This document shows positions 42,279-51,315 of a DNA stretch of 64,000 bases, piece after piece. Location: NCBI RefSeq assembly GCF_025149915.1, contig NZ_CP102278.1:2649501-2713500 (forward strand). Reading direction: 5' to 3'. The stretch comes from Coprococcus eutactus. Lineage in GTDB: Bacteria > Bacillota > Clostridia > Lachnospirales > Lachnospiraceae. Positions within the stretch are counted from its first letter, which is position 1; every line of letters starts with the position of its first letter. The notes beneath the pieces were generated by a model. That model saw only the letters and a program-made list of their open reading frames with translations. It was not told where the DNA came from and did no database searches. Position numbers and translations under genes: made by a program.

Positions 42279-43631
42279 TTATAAGTTGGCCTTATACAGC
42301 GTACCGCGCCTCTCCATCCACACAAATGCTCCCACGCATATCACTATGGATATAAATGATCCCGCCGGCGCCGCAAATCCCATCGGGAACAGAGTGTCAG
42401 GATATTTGACAGATGCCAGATATGATCCCGGGATTCTTGCACATACTATGGCTATCAGGTTGTGAATAAACCCTATATAGGATTTGCCATAGGCACAGAA
42501 ATATCCGGTGAAGCTGAAGTGGATTCCTGCTAATACACAGTCCACGATATAGCTGCTTATATACTGGACACCCATGGTCACAACCACCTTGTTCTTGCTG
42601 AAAAGTCCCACGAGCTCAGGTGCAAACAGTTCAACAACAGCTATTGCAATGACTCCATAAGCCACTATGATCCCCAGTGCATACCTTAGTATCTGTTCTG
42701 CCCGGTCATGCTTTCCTGCGCCGATATTCTGGGCGGCAAGCGCGGACACGGTCGCCAGCATGGAGGATGGCACTATGAATATAAAGCTTATCATCTTCTC
42801 CACAACTCCAACTGCGGCGGCATCATTTACACCACGGTTGTTGGCTATGACTGTTATCACGATGAAAGCGATCTGTATGCATCCGTCCTGTACTGCCACC
42901 GGGAGACCTATCTTTACGATCTCTCCGAGCACAGATCTTCTCGGAACGAAATCATTTTTCGCAATTATCAGCCCTGTATTCATTCTCCTTATCGCCACAA
43001 ATGATATTATAACGCTGAATGTCTGCGCCAGAGTCGTTCCTAGAGCAGCGCCAAGAGGGCCCATGCCACAGGCACCTATAAATATGTAATCAAGTGCTAT
43101 ATTAAGGCCACACGCAACCGCAATGAAATACATAGGACTCTTAGAATCTCCGAGTCCTCTGAATATCGAGCTTATCACGTTGTATGCTGTTATAAATGGA
43201 ATTCCTATAAAGCAGACTATCAGATAATCCGTGATTCCTTTGACAGCCTCCTCTGGGGTATCCATGACCGCAACTATTGGATTTATAAAAATGAGCAGCA
43301 TTACTGTAAGTACTACTGATATTATCATGAAGATGGTGACTGTATTTCCTATGGCCGCCTGGGCATCCTGAAGCTTTTTTGCCCCCACTGCTTTTCCTAT
43401 GACAACAGTTGTTCCCATGGCAAGGCCAACCAAAATCACCGTGAGCATATGCATGACCTGAGATCCATTTGCAACCGCTGTGGTGGCCCCGGCATCCTTG
43501 CCACAGAACTGTCCTATGATGAACAGATCCGCCATCCCATATAATGTTTGCAGAAAATAAGATAAAAGATAAGGCAGCGCAAAATACGCCATTGTCTTTG
43601 GCACACTGCCGGTCGTAAGGTTCTTCTCCAT
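42279..43631 (-). CDS. MATE-family efflux transporter
   Basis: The 450-residue protein has twelve predicted membrane helices and the family start TTGSVPKTMAYFALPYLLSY. It also has YGMADLFIIGQFCG, AVANGSQVMHMLTVILVGLA and GIPFITAYNVISSIFRGLGD. MATE proteins export cationic drugs and metabolites in exchange for H+ or Na+. GAGGA lies upstream of the ATG. A hairpin containing a dispersed repeat is in its 5' leader (43659-43692). The gene is convergent with the yitT-like gene. Confidence 0.92.
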   Translation of the reverse strand: MEKNLTTGSVPKTMAYFALPYLLSYFLQTLYGMADLFIIGQFCGKDAGATTAVANGSQVMHMLTVILVGLAMGTTVVIGKAVGAKKLQDAQAAIGNTVTIFMIISVVLTVMLLIFINPIVAVMDTPEEAVKGITDYLIVCFIGIPFITAYNVISSIFRGLGDSKSPMYFIAVACGLNIALDYIFIGACGMGPLGAALGTTLAQTFSVIISFVAIRRMNTGLIIAKNDFVPRRSVLGEIVKIGLPVAVQDGCIQIAFIVITVIANNRGVNDAAAVGVVEKMISFIFIVPSSMLATVSALAAQNIGAGKHDRAEQILRYALGIIVAYGVIAIAVVELFAPELVGLFSKNKVVVTMGVQYISSYIVDCVLAGIHFSFTGYFCAYGKSYIGFIHNLIAIVCARIPGSYLASVKYPDTLFPMGFAAPAGSFISIVICVGAFVWMERRGTLYKANL

Positions 43632-43658
43632 TATATATGTCCTCGTCTTTCATGTTGA

Positions 43659-43692
43659 TGTGGACGGAGGTACCTGTCCCCTCCGTCCACAC
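43659..43692 (-). repeat. GGACGGAGGTACCTGTCCC repeat hairpin before MATE gene
   Basis: TGTGGACGGAG and CTCCGTCCACA form a perfect stem. The loop holds GTACCTGTCC, and the GGACGGAGGTACCTGTCCC block is the same as in the two copies at 52215-52273. Here it sits about 30 bp upstream of the MATE start codon, in the mRNA leader. Confidence 0.7.
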
Positions 43693-43736
43693 ATGATATT
43701 AAACCTTACAACAATTGTAATGTCAACACATCAACT

Positions 43737-44216
43737 CTACCAAGGATACTGACCCTTCTTGGCATATGGCAGGAGTTTTCCGTCAAACTTGATGATGACT
43801 CTGTGGTTGCCCTCGGCATCCTCAGTCACATCCACGTCAAGGCCAAAATCGATGGCACTCATGATGGCATTGCCGCCCTGCTCATGGATTATGTCCTTGA
43901 TGGCAGGACCATATGTATCAATGACCTCATGAAGTCTGTAGAGAATAGGATCCGTGTTGCCCTTATATGGGTGCTCTGCAAGAAATGCCGTGGCTGACTT
44001 GTCTATTCCCAGTGCTTCTGCAAGCTTATCGCAATATTCTTCAGGCACATACTGCTGTCCCTCAAATGCTGATGCGAGCCATACTTTATTCACACCTATT
44101 TTCTCTGCCAGCGCCTCATATGTGAGTCCGTTTGCCTTTTTTGCTGCCTTCATAGCGTCAAGTTCATCTGCGTGCTGCAATCTGATAAGATAATCTGCAT
44201 TGTTCATCGGTGTCAT
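43737..44216 (-). CDS. cynS: Cyanate hydratase (cyanase)
   Basis: The 159-residue protein has an N-terminal HTH-like domain (MKAAKKANGLTYEALAEKIG, VNKVWLASAFEG) and a C-terminal catalytic domain. The catalytic Arg and Glu are in ILYRLHEVIDTYG and the Ser is in AIMSAIDFGLDV, matching the R96, E99 and S122 positions of the E. coli enzyme. It converts cyanate and bicarbonate to ammonia and carbon dioxide, as a decamer. GAGGAGG sets the ATG at 44216. No carbonic anhydrase or cyanate transporter lies beside it. Confidence 0.93.
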   Translation of the reverse strand: MTPMNNADYLIRLQHADELDAMKAAKKANGLTYEALAEKIGVNKVWLASAFEGQQYVPEEYCDKLAEALGIDKSATAFLAEHPYKGNTDPILYRLHEVIDTYGPAIKDIIHEQGGNAIMSAIDFGLDVDVTEDAEGNHRVIIKFDGKLLPYAKKGQYPW

Positions 44217-44269
44217 AATATCATCCTCCTCAAAAATCTGTACGGATATAAAATCCATCATAAAAAAAT

Positions 44270-44299
44270 AGAGGCACTGCAAGATTATGCAGTACCTCT
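44270..44299 (-). terminator. Terminator of the SGNH hydrolase gene
   Basis: On the minus strand AGAGGTACTGC, an 8-base loop and GCAGTGCCTCT form a stem followed by ATTTTTTT. It lies about 130 bp after the stop at 44427 and just upstream of the cyanase gene. Confidence 0.75.
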
Positions 44300-44426
44300 T
44301 TGTACATCTGAGCTAATAATAGTCCTCTATCCCCAATATTGCAATACACAATATTATTTATTTTAATTTAATTCTTCAAATATCTATGCCAATCTGAACA
44401 TTATCATTCTCTTAATCGCATACTTA

Positions 44427-45581
44427 TCATGCAACTATTATGGACATAAGATAGAATGGTGTTGTACCCACACTCTCATCATCAAGAACCGTTATCTCAA
44501 GTGTGTGTTTCTTCTTCTCACTATGATGAAGCACAGGCTCTATATGCAGACAGTCACCCCAGTCCTCATCAAAATTGCCATCCAATAAAACCGGATGCTC
44601 GACGTCCCCATCAAGCACAGCCTGAGCCCTGACAGCAGGTCTTGATATTGTCTTTCTGTACTGTATTCCTATGCAGCTACCCTCAAGTTCAAATGATATT
44701 TTGTCGCCTGCATTTGTTCCGATCCATCCATTTTTGAAATGATCAAGGTGGCCCATCTTCTCATTTGTATCCGCTCTGAAACCTGAAAGTTTTGGGCTAA
44801 CCTCGCGTATCGTGAGCCTTCTTGCGCCCTCATATGCATTTGCGGTGACAAGGGTAGGAAGTACACATGAGCAGACCGATTCATCCTGTATATTTCTCTC
44901 TATGTCCGCGCCAATATCTACGGTATCCGTCTTTGAGTCATCAGACAAATTCTCAGACTGTATGAGATCACCCACAATACTCTCAAGAAACTTTGTTATC
45001 TCATCCGCTACCAGGCCATGTCCCTTGTCATTTGGATGAAGTCCATCCGGGGTTATGTCGATCCTGTTATATTCTCCCGCCTTCATCCGCCTGTATATGG
45101 TGTCATGTACACTCACATGCGGCACTCCGTAATGATCTGCAAGTCTGTTGTGAATATCCTGGGTGCTTACACCCGTGTCGTAGAAAACGTTATTGAGTAC
45201 CACCACCGCCGGCCTTGATGACCAGCAAAGCAATTTTCTCAGCACACCCTCAAAGGTCTCTTCACAATATATGTTATCCACATCATTTACACTGAAATCC
45301 ACAACCACAAAGTCCGGCTGATACATGAGCACATCAGTGACCGCTCTTGACACCCCATAATAGGAATCCGTACCGCCGATTCCGCCATTCACATAATTGA
45401 ACTTTGCCTGTGGAAATGTATCACACCACCACTTGTATACCCTGTATGCATAAGTATTTTCATGCTCCGTCGCCAAACTTCCCTGTGTTATCGAACCGCC
45501 AAGGAAACCTATTGTCAGCTCCTGTCCACTCTGGGCGCGCTGTATAACTGACTTTATTCTTTCAAGATCATAATTTTCCAT
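44427..45581 (-). CDS. SGNH/GDSL-type esterase
   Basis: The 384-residue protein shows the SGNH blocks. The serine is in IGFLGGSITQGS, block II is in NYVNGGIGGTDSYYG, the Asn is in VVVDFSVNDVDNI, and the DGLHPNDKGH ending carries the catalytic Asp and His (residues 1-205). A C-terminal beta domain (residues 250-384) probably binds carbohydrate. No signal peptide is seen, so it should act inside the cell on imported acylated sugars. GGAGG precedes the ATG. It lies 68 bp after a CE2-type esterase gene and forms a pair with it. Confidence 0.88.
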   Translation of the reverse strand: MENYDLERIKSVIQRAQSGQELTIGFLGGSITQGSLATEHENTYAYRVYKWWCDTFPQAKFNYVNGGIGGTDSYYGVSRAVTDVLMYQPDFVVVDFSVNDVDNIYCEETFEGVLRKLLCWSSRPAVVVLNNVFYDTGVSTQDIHNRLADHYGVPHVSVHDTIYRRMKAGEYNRIDITPDGLHPNDKGHGLVADEITKFLESIVGDLIQSENLSDDSKTDTVDIGADIERNIQDESVCSCVLPTLVTANAYEGARRLTIREVSPKLSGFRADTNEKMGHLDHFKNGWIGTNAGDKISFELEGSCIGIQYRKTISRPAVRAQAVLDGDVEHPVLLDGNFDEDWGDCLHIEPVLHHSEKKKHTLEITVLDDESVGTTPFYLMSIIVA

Positions 45582-45597
45582 GGTTCATCCTCCATAT

Positions 45598-45621
45598 TTG
45601 AACATCAGCTCATTAATAATC
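45598..45621. repeat. 24-bp exact repeat, copy 2
   Basis: Identical over 24 bases to 33359-33382, and again placed about 17 bp upstream of a leftward start codon, here the SGNH hydrolase. Confidence 0.75.
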
Positions 45622-45649
45622 CTATATTATCCCTAGGTTATGATAGCTT

Positions 45650-46696
45650 TTAATTCCATCCCTCAATTTCAAGACCTTCTATATACTCTGCAAGCTCCGT
45701 TGCCATCTCGCATGCCTCAGGTATACGGAGATGTCCCGGAGTTCCAAATCCGTTTCTTCCATATACATAATGAGTTATCATTTTATCATTCATATTGCCA
45801 ACCACTTCATCTATAGCCTTGTCCCATGAACAGTCATGGCAGAGAAGTGTGGTACAGCAGATTATGTGTGCATCCGGATATGTCTTCCTGAGTTTTCCCA
45901 GAAATTTCATGTAATGGTCACGCCACGTTTCCGCCTGCCTGCCGTTATAGTCATTTTTCATAAAATCATACGGATGGTTGTCATTCTGTCCTATAGCAAC
46001 TATAACAACCTGAGGTGTGTACTGGGAGAAATCCCACTGTGTCACCGGACCAAATGTAGGGTTGTAGTGAACCTTATCCCACACACTTTCCATGCCAATC
46101 TGATTCGGCTCTTGGAACCATCCTATCCTGTCCATGAGAGCTATCCCTCCCTGGGCTATGTCATGAATCTGTGCTTTCAGCTTTCTTGCAGTAATCCACG
46201 CATACGAATACCAGCTATTAGAATAACCGCCATTGTGTACCGGGTCTTCCTTTCCAACAAAGTCGACAGCCTCAGATACTTCACCCGCTGACACCGAATC
46301 TCCATACACCTCTATTCGTCTGCCTGACAGCGGTTTCAAAGGAAGAAGTCTCTCCCCATCTCCAATCTCATACTCAAGTATTGTTACCTCATGACATGCA
46401 TCCTGTCTCTTGAAGAACAGCACACAATGTTCATTTGTATCGTTATCCGGAACAACTATATCAAGTTCCGTAATTCCCTCTTTATTTAAAAGATAACTTC
46501 TCTGCGACTGATCGATTATACATCCAAGATAATTGTCCCAATAGTTATTCCTGTTGGACACCTTTATCTTAAGAGTATTGCCCGTAAATTTCATCTCCGC
46601 AGACGTACACGGATATACCCACACCGGCTTTTCCTCATCTGTCCAGTCGATACGCCCTGTGTACCTAATCATAACATCATTCGGTTTAATCTTCAT
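45650..46696 (-). CDS. CE2-type acetyl-carbohydrate esterase
   Basis: The 348-residue protein has an N-terminal jelly-roll-like domain (residues 1-110; IRYTGRIDWTDEEKPVWVYP). An SGNH domain follows with the serine in IEVYGDSVSAGE, a VVIVAIGQNDNHPY block and a C-terminal FGTPGHLRIPEACEMATELA carrying the likely His. This layout is that of carbohydrate esterase family 2, which removes acetyl groups from xylan or glucomannan sugars. There is no signal peptide. The ATG at 46696 is preferred over 46714. It is first in the unit with the SGNH gene. Confidence 0.88.
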   Translation of the reverse strand: MKIKPNDVMIRYTGRIDWTDEEKPVWVYPCTSAEMKFTGNTLKIKVSNRNNYWDNYLGCIIDQSQRSYLLNKEGITELDIVVPDNDTNEHCVLFFKRQDACHEVTILEYEIGDGERLLPLKPLSGRRIEVYGDSVSAGEVSEAVDFVGKEDPVHNGGYSNSWYSYAWITARKLKAQIHDIAQGGIALMDRIGWFQEPNQIGMESVWDKVHYNPTFGPVTQWDFSQYTPQVVIVAIGQNDNHPYDFMKNDYNGRQAETWRDHYMKFLGKLRKTYPDAHIICCTTLLCHDCSWDKAIDEVVGNMNDKMITHYVYGRNGFGTPGHLRIPEACEMATELAEYIEGLEIEGWN

Positions 46697-46920
46697 AACA
46701 TTGTCCTCTGTCATTATAAATTTTCTTATTATTTTTTCCGCAAATGTATAGACCCTATGATGTCTCCATTGTTCAGTCTTTTCACTTTATTCCATTTACA
46801 TTTCTATTTTATATTAGTTATTTTTTGCTTTGCAGTCAAACTTAATTTAGCTAATTATTAATTGTTTTTAATTGCAGATAAAGTTTTAAAAACTACGAGA
46901 AGAACGCTCCTCATAAATAA

Positions 46921-46969
46921 AAAGATCCAACGGGTAAATCCTATAATGTGATATATCCGTTGGATCTTT
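46921..46969. terminator. Hairpin with 13-bp perfect stem
   Basis: AAAGATCCAACGG (46921-46933) and CCGTTGGATCTTT (46957-46969) form a perfect stem with A- and T-rich flanks on both sides, so it could stop transcription in either direction. It follows the leftward 48-residue gene at 47011. Confidence 0.75.
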
Positions 46970-47010
46970 ATTTACACAATTACACTATTGTGTAATTGAT
47001 CTGATTTTAT

Positions 47011-47157
47011 CTATGCTACCTTTTTATCCTGAGTCATATCCTGTGCATCCTCTGATTTTCTATGCATCTTCTCGCCCCAGTTCTCATCAACAAAACATTT
47101 GATTGCTGCTGCAAGTGCTATGATTCCGAACGCATAAGCTAAAATATCCATTGCCAT
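47011..47157 (-). CDS. 48-residue membrane-associated small protein
   Basis: This short frame reads MAMDILAYAFGIIALAAAIK, then CFVDENWGEKMHRKSEDAQD and ends TQDKKVA. GGAGAG lies seven bases before the ATG, and a strong terminator follows 42 bp after the stop. It has one membrane helix (residues 4-20) and a charged tail, a typical shape of small regulatory membrane proteins. No family name is known to me. The ribosome site and terminator make it a credible gene despite its size. Confidence 0.65.
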   Translation of the reverse strand: MAMDILAYAFGIIALAAAIKCFVDENWGEKMHRKSEDAQDMTQDKKVA

Positions 47158-47315
47158 AATTATCTCTCCTTCACTGGTGAACGCATTTCGCGTCGATTCT
47201 CAACAACATAGTCTCAAACTGCCAATGAAGACTCAGATGACATACGCAAACGCCTTTATCTGCATTTGCCCAATCCTATTTTACAATTCTCTATGACTTT
47301 CTATGATGCAAATTC

Positions 47316-47750
47316 TCATCTGAGATACCCTTCACCGGCATATTCCAGACGTTTTTTTCCATCTTTTTTGTGTATATATTTGAGGAGCAGCCTGCTGTGG
47401 CTGTACACCAACTCCACATATCTGCCAGTAAGTGTACATGCACAGACTATCAAACTTAGCAGCACTGCGGCAAGAACCGCAGCAAGCATCCATGTATCTT
47501 CCAGAGATTCTCCCATGTTTCCAGTCTTGATATTTCTCGTTTGAACTGTCAGACCGGCTGTGTTATCTACCATCAGCATATCATTATTTCCTGCTTCTAT
47601 CCCCCTGCTCTCGCCGAGAGATGCGACAGAATGTGCGGAATAATTTTTAACATTCGGATTGTAGAGTCCGTATATTCCCAGATAGGAGACGCACATTGCA
47701 AGCACAATTAGCCATGCAAATATATCGTATTTTTCTCTGCGTACCAACAT
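47316..47750 (-). CDS. Two-helix membrane protein, unknown
   Basis: The 144-residue protein has two membrane helices (IFAWLIVLAMCVSYLGIYGL near residue 10 and WMLAAVLAAVLLSLIVCACT near residue 88). An exposed loop of about 55 residues separates them, and the C-terminus is basic. AGGAGG fixes the start at 47750; the frame is open 22 codons further upstream without a site. It does not match a family I recognise. It is leftward, 158 bp from the 48-residue gene that follows. Confidence 0.6.
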   Translation of the reverse strand: MLVRREKYDIFAWLIVLAMCVSYLGIYGLYNPNVKNYSAHSVASLGESRGIEAGNNDMLMVDNTAGLTVQTRNIKTGNMGESLEDTWMLAAVLAAVLLSLIVCACTLTGRYVELVYSHSRLLLKYIHKKDGKKRLEYAGEGYLR

Positions 47751-47955
47751 ATGCGTCACCTCCTGAATATAATAAGTGTTCCTGCGATCACACCCACGAC
47801 TGTCACTATCTGACAAATACTTATGTCGTCTGTGTTCTGTAAAGTATTATATTATATCAAGACGTTTTTTTCTTCCAATGTCACTCTTCTTTAGCTGTAT
47901 CTTTGCCATATATTTAAATACAAATTTTTTAATTCGTCAGATACGATTATATACC

Positions 47956-48252
47956 CTAACTTTTTAATCCTTCATTCCCTTCATTCTCATCCGGCTGAAT
48001 AACCTCTATCCTGAATACATTTATCGTATCAACATCAGGGCAGCAAAACACCGCTGTACCCGGCTCATTTCCCGGAATACTTCCGCCATATCTGAGGATA
48101 TCAACATACGGGAATGCCACATGCATAGCCATAGGACAGAGCTCGCCTCTCTCCGTATCAAAGTCATAGGAATCACCAATCTTGTGGCCTCTATGACAGC
48201 CATGTGGTCCCTTTTGATCTATGAGTGTAATCCTTATCTTTGGTCTGGTCAT
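47956..48252 (-). CDS. TIGR04076-family small protein
   Basis: The 98-residue protein matches the TIGR04076 pattern: KIRITLIDQKG, CHRGHKIGDSYDF, a GELCPMAMHVAFPYV block and VFCCPDVDTINVFRIEV. It has five conserved cysteines and may bind metal or a cofactor; function is unknown. Its ATG overlaps the pyridoxamine kinase stop by 4 bp (ATGA), so the two are translated together. The coupling hints at a role in the same pathway. Confidence 0.85.
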   Translation of the reverse strand: MTRPKIRITLIDQKGPHGCHRGHKIGDSYDFDTERGELCPMAMHVAFPYVDILRYGGSIPGNEPGTAVFCCPDVDTINVFRIEVIQPDENEGNEGLKS

Positions 48253-49067
48253 TTTGTTATCACCTCTATGTACTGCTCAAGCGGGATTCCCTTATACTTA
48301 TCGACATTGTCCTTGTTCAGATCTATGAGCTTTTCGACAACTTTCATGGCCGACTGAACACTGTCCTCTATGCTGTTGCCGCCCCTGTACTTTCCAATGA
48401 GTACGGCAGAGAATATATCTCCGGTTCCCGGAAACCTCACAGGAATCTCCGTGTAGGGGAACACATTCATCTTGTCAGTGTCACCGTCCAGCATAAGGGT
48501 GCTTGTCTGTCCGTCTATATTTACACTGGTTATAACCACTGTCTTTGCTCCATATCCGTGAAGTGTGTGCGCAAGCTCCTCTGCCTCTGTCATAGTCAAT
48601 ATCTTCTTGTCTGTGTATTTGCCCGCAAGAAATGCCGCCTCAGTACAGTTTGGAACTATCAGATCCGCAACCTTACACATCTGCCTCATATATCCCACAG
48701 TATTTTCTGTGACACCATTGTACAGTACGCCATCGTCACCCATGATCGGATCGACAAATATAAACGCTCCCTGAGATTTCTTCTTCTCACAGTACTCAGC
48801 CACCAGCTTCGTCTGGTCCTCGGATACAAGAAATCCTGTTGCTATAGTGTCAAATGCAAATCCAAGTTCATCCCACACTCTCATGCTATTCTTCATGTAG
48901 CCGGTGGTCTCAAGAATATCGAATTTACCGTAGTCCAGTGTGTTTGACACGAGGGCTGTCGGCAGGTTATACACCTGAAATTTCATGTTGGACATGATCG
49001 GTATCATGGCTGACAGTGCCACTTTTCCGTAGCCTGCCATATCATTTATAAGAAGTATATTGTTCAT
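48249..49067 (-). CDS. Pyridoxamine kinase paralogue
   Basis: The 272-residue protein has INDMAGYGKVALSAMIPIMS at the N-terminus, FIFVDPIMGDDGVLYNGVTE, ADLIVPNCTEAAFLAG and the active-site end VRFPGTGDIFSAVLIGK with catalytic Asp. It belongs to the same kinase type as the protein at 39679-40506. The catalytic loop is FPGTGD here and RSGTGD there. The start has AGAGGAAGAG upstream. It is followed with 4-bp overlap by the TIGR04076 gene. Confidence 0.88.
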   Translation of the reverse strand: MNNILLINDMAGYGKVALSAMIPIMSNMKFQVYNLPTALVSNTLDYGKFDILETTGYMKNSMRVWDELGFAFDTIATGFLVSEDQTKLVAEYCEKKKSQGAFIFVDPIMGDDGVLYNGVTENTVGYMRQMCKVADLIVPNCTEAAFLAGKYTDKKILTMTEAEELAHTLHGYGAKTVVITSVNIDGQTSTLMLDGDTDKMNVFPYTEIPVRFPGTGDIFSAVLIGKYRGGNSIEDSVQSAMKVVEKLIDLNKDNVDKYKGIPLEQYIEVITK

Positions 49068-49170
49068 AGTCTCTTCCTCTTTTCATCTTACACTAACATC
49101 AGCACAATTAGCCGTGCCTTGACTCACATGCATTTATCTGCAGATGTCATATCACATATGTCTTCATCTC

Positions 49171-51225
49171 TTATAACATATATTTGCTGCCGGATAAAGT
49201 CTGCTTTATAAACTCATATTCCTCATCCGTGACGGAGTACAGATTCCTCACTATATCATCTATCTCATCATACACTTTATACTGCTCAATTTGGTCTGTC
49301 CCATGCATACTTGTTCCCGCCAGGATCAGTTCATCGACCTTTGAGATTATATCCCGTTGTGTATTTTCATCTGTTTCCGGAATAGGCAGTGACTCTATAT
49401 GTGATCTGAGCACCTTCACCGCATTGTAGCGTTTTTCATATATATACTGCGCCACACGAGAGTTCAGCACCGCCATAATGTACTTCATGTCAAGTCCCGC
49501 CACACGCGGTATCACCACATTACAGCTGTTTAATGTGAGATGTCGTCTGTCATCGTAGGCAAATACAAGCTGGCGGTTGATAAATCTGTATATCAGTTTC
49601 TCCGGCGCGCGGTAAATTCGTTCAGGAGCCGCCTGCTGATAAAGTGAAATATCCGATGCTATGAACCTCTCCGGCTCACCATATCTGTATCTGTACACGT
49701 CTGCACCGGTAATAACGCCTTCCATACCATCTGCACACTCTTCCGACAGGTATCTATCATTATCTCCGGTCACTATACCAAGCGCAAAATCTGCCTGTCC
49801 GCGCAAAAATATACAATCAGTTACTTTATCAAGCTTATCAAGCAGCCTGTATTCATCATCATTAAGTCTCAGCAAGAATCTGTCGATATCAAGTGGTCTG
49901 TCTGTACCAATAACAAATTCTTCACCGGCTCTGGATATTCTTGCCCCTATGCTATGTCCCGGATCCGCACTCTTTTTGAGATGCATCGCAACCGCCGGGC
50001 ACTGTACTCCGTGAAACACATTGTCGAGGAATCTCACACGTCTTACATTTGTTGTGTTCGCTATAATCTGCCGCGCAGCGCTGTGATTTCTGACATCCAA
50101 CACCGCCTCTGGCAATACAAATGCCAGCATTCCGTCATCTCCGAGCAGCCCCAGCGCACGCTCCACAAATATATCATACGACTCCGCACCTCTTCCGGCC
50201 GCAGTTTTATAGTTTTCTCTTAAAGCCTTTTGTGCTGCACTGTCAAATTTATATCCCCAGGGCGGATTACCTATGATTACATCATAATTCACAGTATTCG
50301 ATATACGATCCTCTGATTTCGCAAGGAAATCCCTGCACTCTACGTTTTCACATATAGTCCGTATATCACCCTCTGCTTTCACGTTCTCCCTTCCAGCAAG
50401 CCTTGTAAGTGCCAAATTGAACCGTGCAAGCTGCACACTGAGCATATCTGTATCAAATGCATGTATATTGCATATATCCACATCTTCTGAAAACTGTATT
50501 AGAAAATTGCCAGTTCCACAGCACGGGTCAAGAACTTTCTTTCCTTTTAGTCCGCCCCCCAGATCCTGACTGATATCCATTATCATATTCCTGACGATTT
50601 CTGTTGGCGTAAAATATGATCCTGCAGCTTTCCGTACACCGATATCCCGGACAGACATGTATAGCAGACCGAGAACATCCTCTCCCTTTTGAAACTTATA
50701 GCTGATATCCAGCATATCATCATGCTCACTTATCCATGTCTCTATTTCTTTCTTGTCCTGAATTATATCGTCAAGCAGAATGCTCCACACACCTACGTCA
50801 AGTCTGCCGTCTATATACTCTCTAAGTATCTCATTTGTCTCCGGGATGTCTACCAGAAGTTTAAGCGCGCAATCCGAAAGCAACGCCCTCATGGCTGTTT
50901 CTGTCACACAAATATTTTGTTCCGCAAGCATTCCGGCAAGCTTTTTCACGACATCCGTGCTCTCACAGTCCTCTGATACATACCTGTCGTAAAAGCCTTT
51001 TCCGGATACATATCCCTTGTTCCGCCTGCTGCGAAGTGCATTCCGCTTACCAGTTTTAAGCGACCGCTGCAACTCTATGACATAATCTTCAGTAAAATAC
51101 ACCTTTCCATCCGTCATGGCTCTCTGTGATTCAATTTTCCCAAGCCTGAGCCAGTTGCGCCCTGTCGCCTTCGATATTGAAAGCATTTGGCATACCTCAT
51201 CCAATGTTATGTATTTCTCGCCCAT
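49171..51225 (-). CDS. Gamma-class N6-adenine DNA methyltransferase with N-terminal HTH
   Basis: The 684-residue protein starts with a MerR/excisionase-type HTH (YITLDEVCQMLSISKATGRN) and a helical region. The methyltransferase core follows: SYFTPTEIVRNM, motif I LDPCCGTGNFLIQFSE near residue 235, and motif IV VIIGNPPWGYKF near residue 325. A TaqI/Eco57I-like target recognition domain fills the C-terminal 250 residues (GDNDRYLS, INRQLVFAYDDRRHLTLNSC). No PD-(D/E)xK nuclease motif is seen, so it modifies but probably does not cut. It lies far from the R-M island and has no nuclease partner. Confidence 0.88.
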   Translation of the reverse strand: MGEKYITLDEVCQMLSISKATGRNWLRLGKIESQRAMTDGKVYFTEDYVIELQRSLKTGKRNALRSRRNKGYVSGKGFYDRYVSEDCESTDVVKKLAGMLAEQNICVTETAMRALLSDCALKLLVDIPETNEILREYIDGRLDVGVWSILLDDIIQDKKEIETWISEHDDMLDISYKFQKGEDVLGLLYMSVRDIGVRKAAGSYFTPTEIVRNMIMDISQDLGGGLKGKKVLDPCCGTGNFLIQFSEDVDICNIHAFDTDMLSVQLARFNLALTRLAGRENVKAEGDIRTICENVECRDFLAKSEDRISNTVNYDVIIGNPPWGYKFDSAAQKALRENYKTAAGRGAESYDIFVERALGLLGDDGMLAFVLPEAVLDVRNHSAARQIIANTTNVRRVRFLDNVFHGVQCPAVAMHLKKSADPGHSIGARISRAGEEFVIGTDRPLDIDRFLLRLNDDEYRLLDKLDKVTDCIFLRGQADFALGIVTGDNDRYLSEECADGMEGVITGADVYRYRYGEPERFIASDISLYQQAAPERIYRAPEKLIYRFINRQLVFAYDDRRHLTLNSCNVVIPRVAGLDMKYIMAVLNSRVAQYIYEKRYNAVKVLRSHIESLPIPETDENTQRDIISKVDELILAGTSMHGTDQIEQYKVYDEIDDIVRNLYSVTDEEYEFIKQTLSGSKYML

Positions 51226-51315
51226 ATACAGCCTCTCTACCTATGCTTTGAACGGATTTTAACACCTCACCCATAACTTGTCTACACTTTGAGCAAAACT
51301 TGCCAAATCGGATTG

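Noticed and set aside
49171-51225. Type IIG restriction-modification enzyme
   Set aside because: At 684 residues it lacks the N-terminal nuclease domain; an HTH occupies that place instead.
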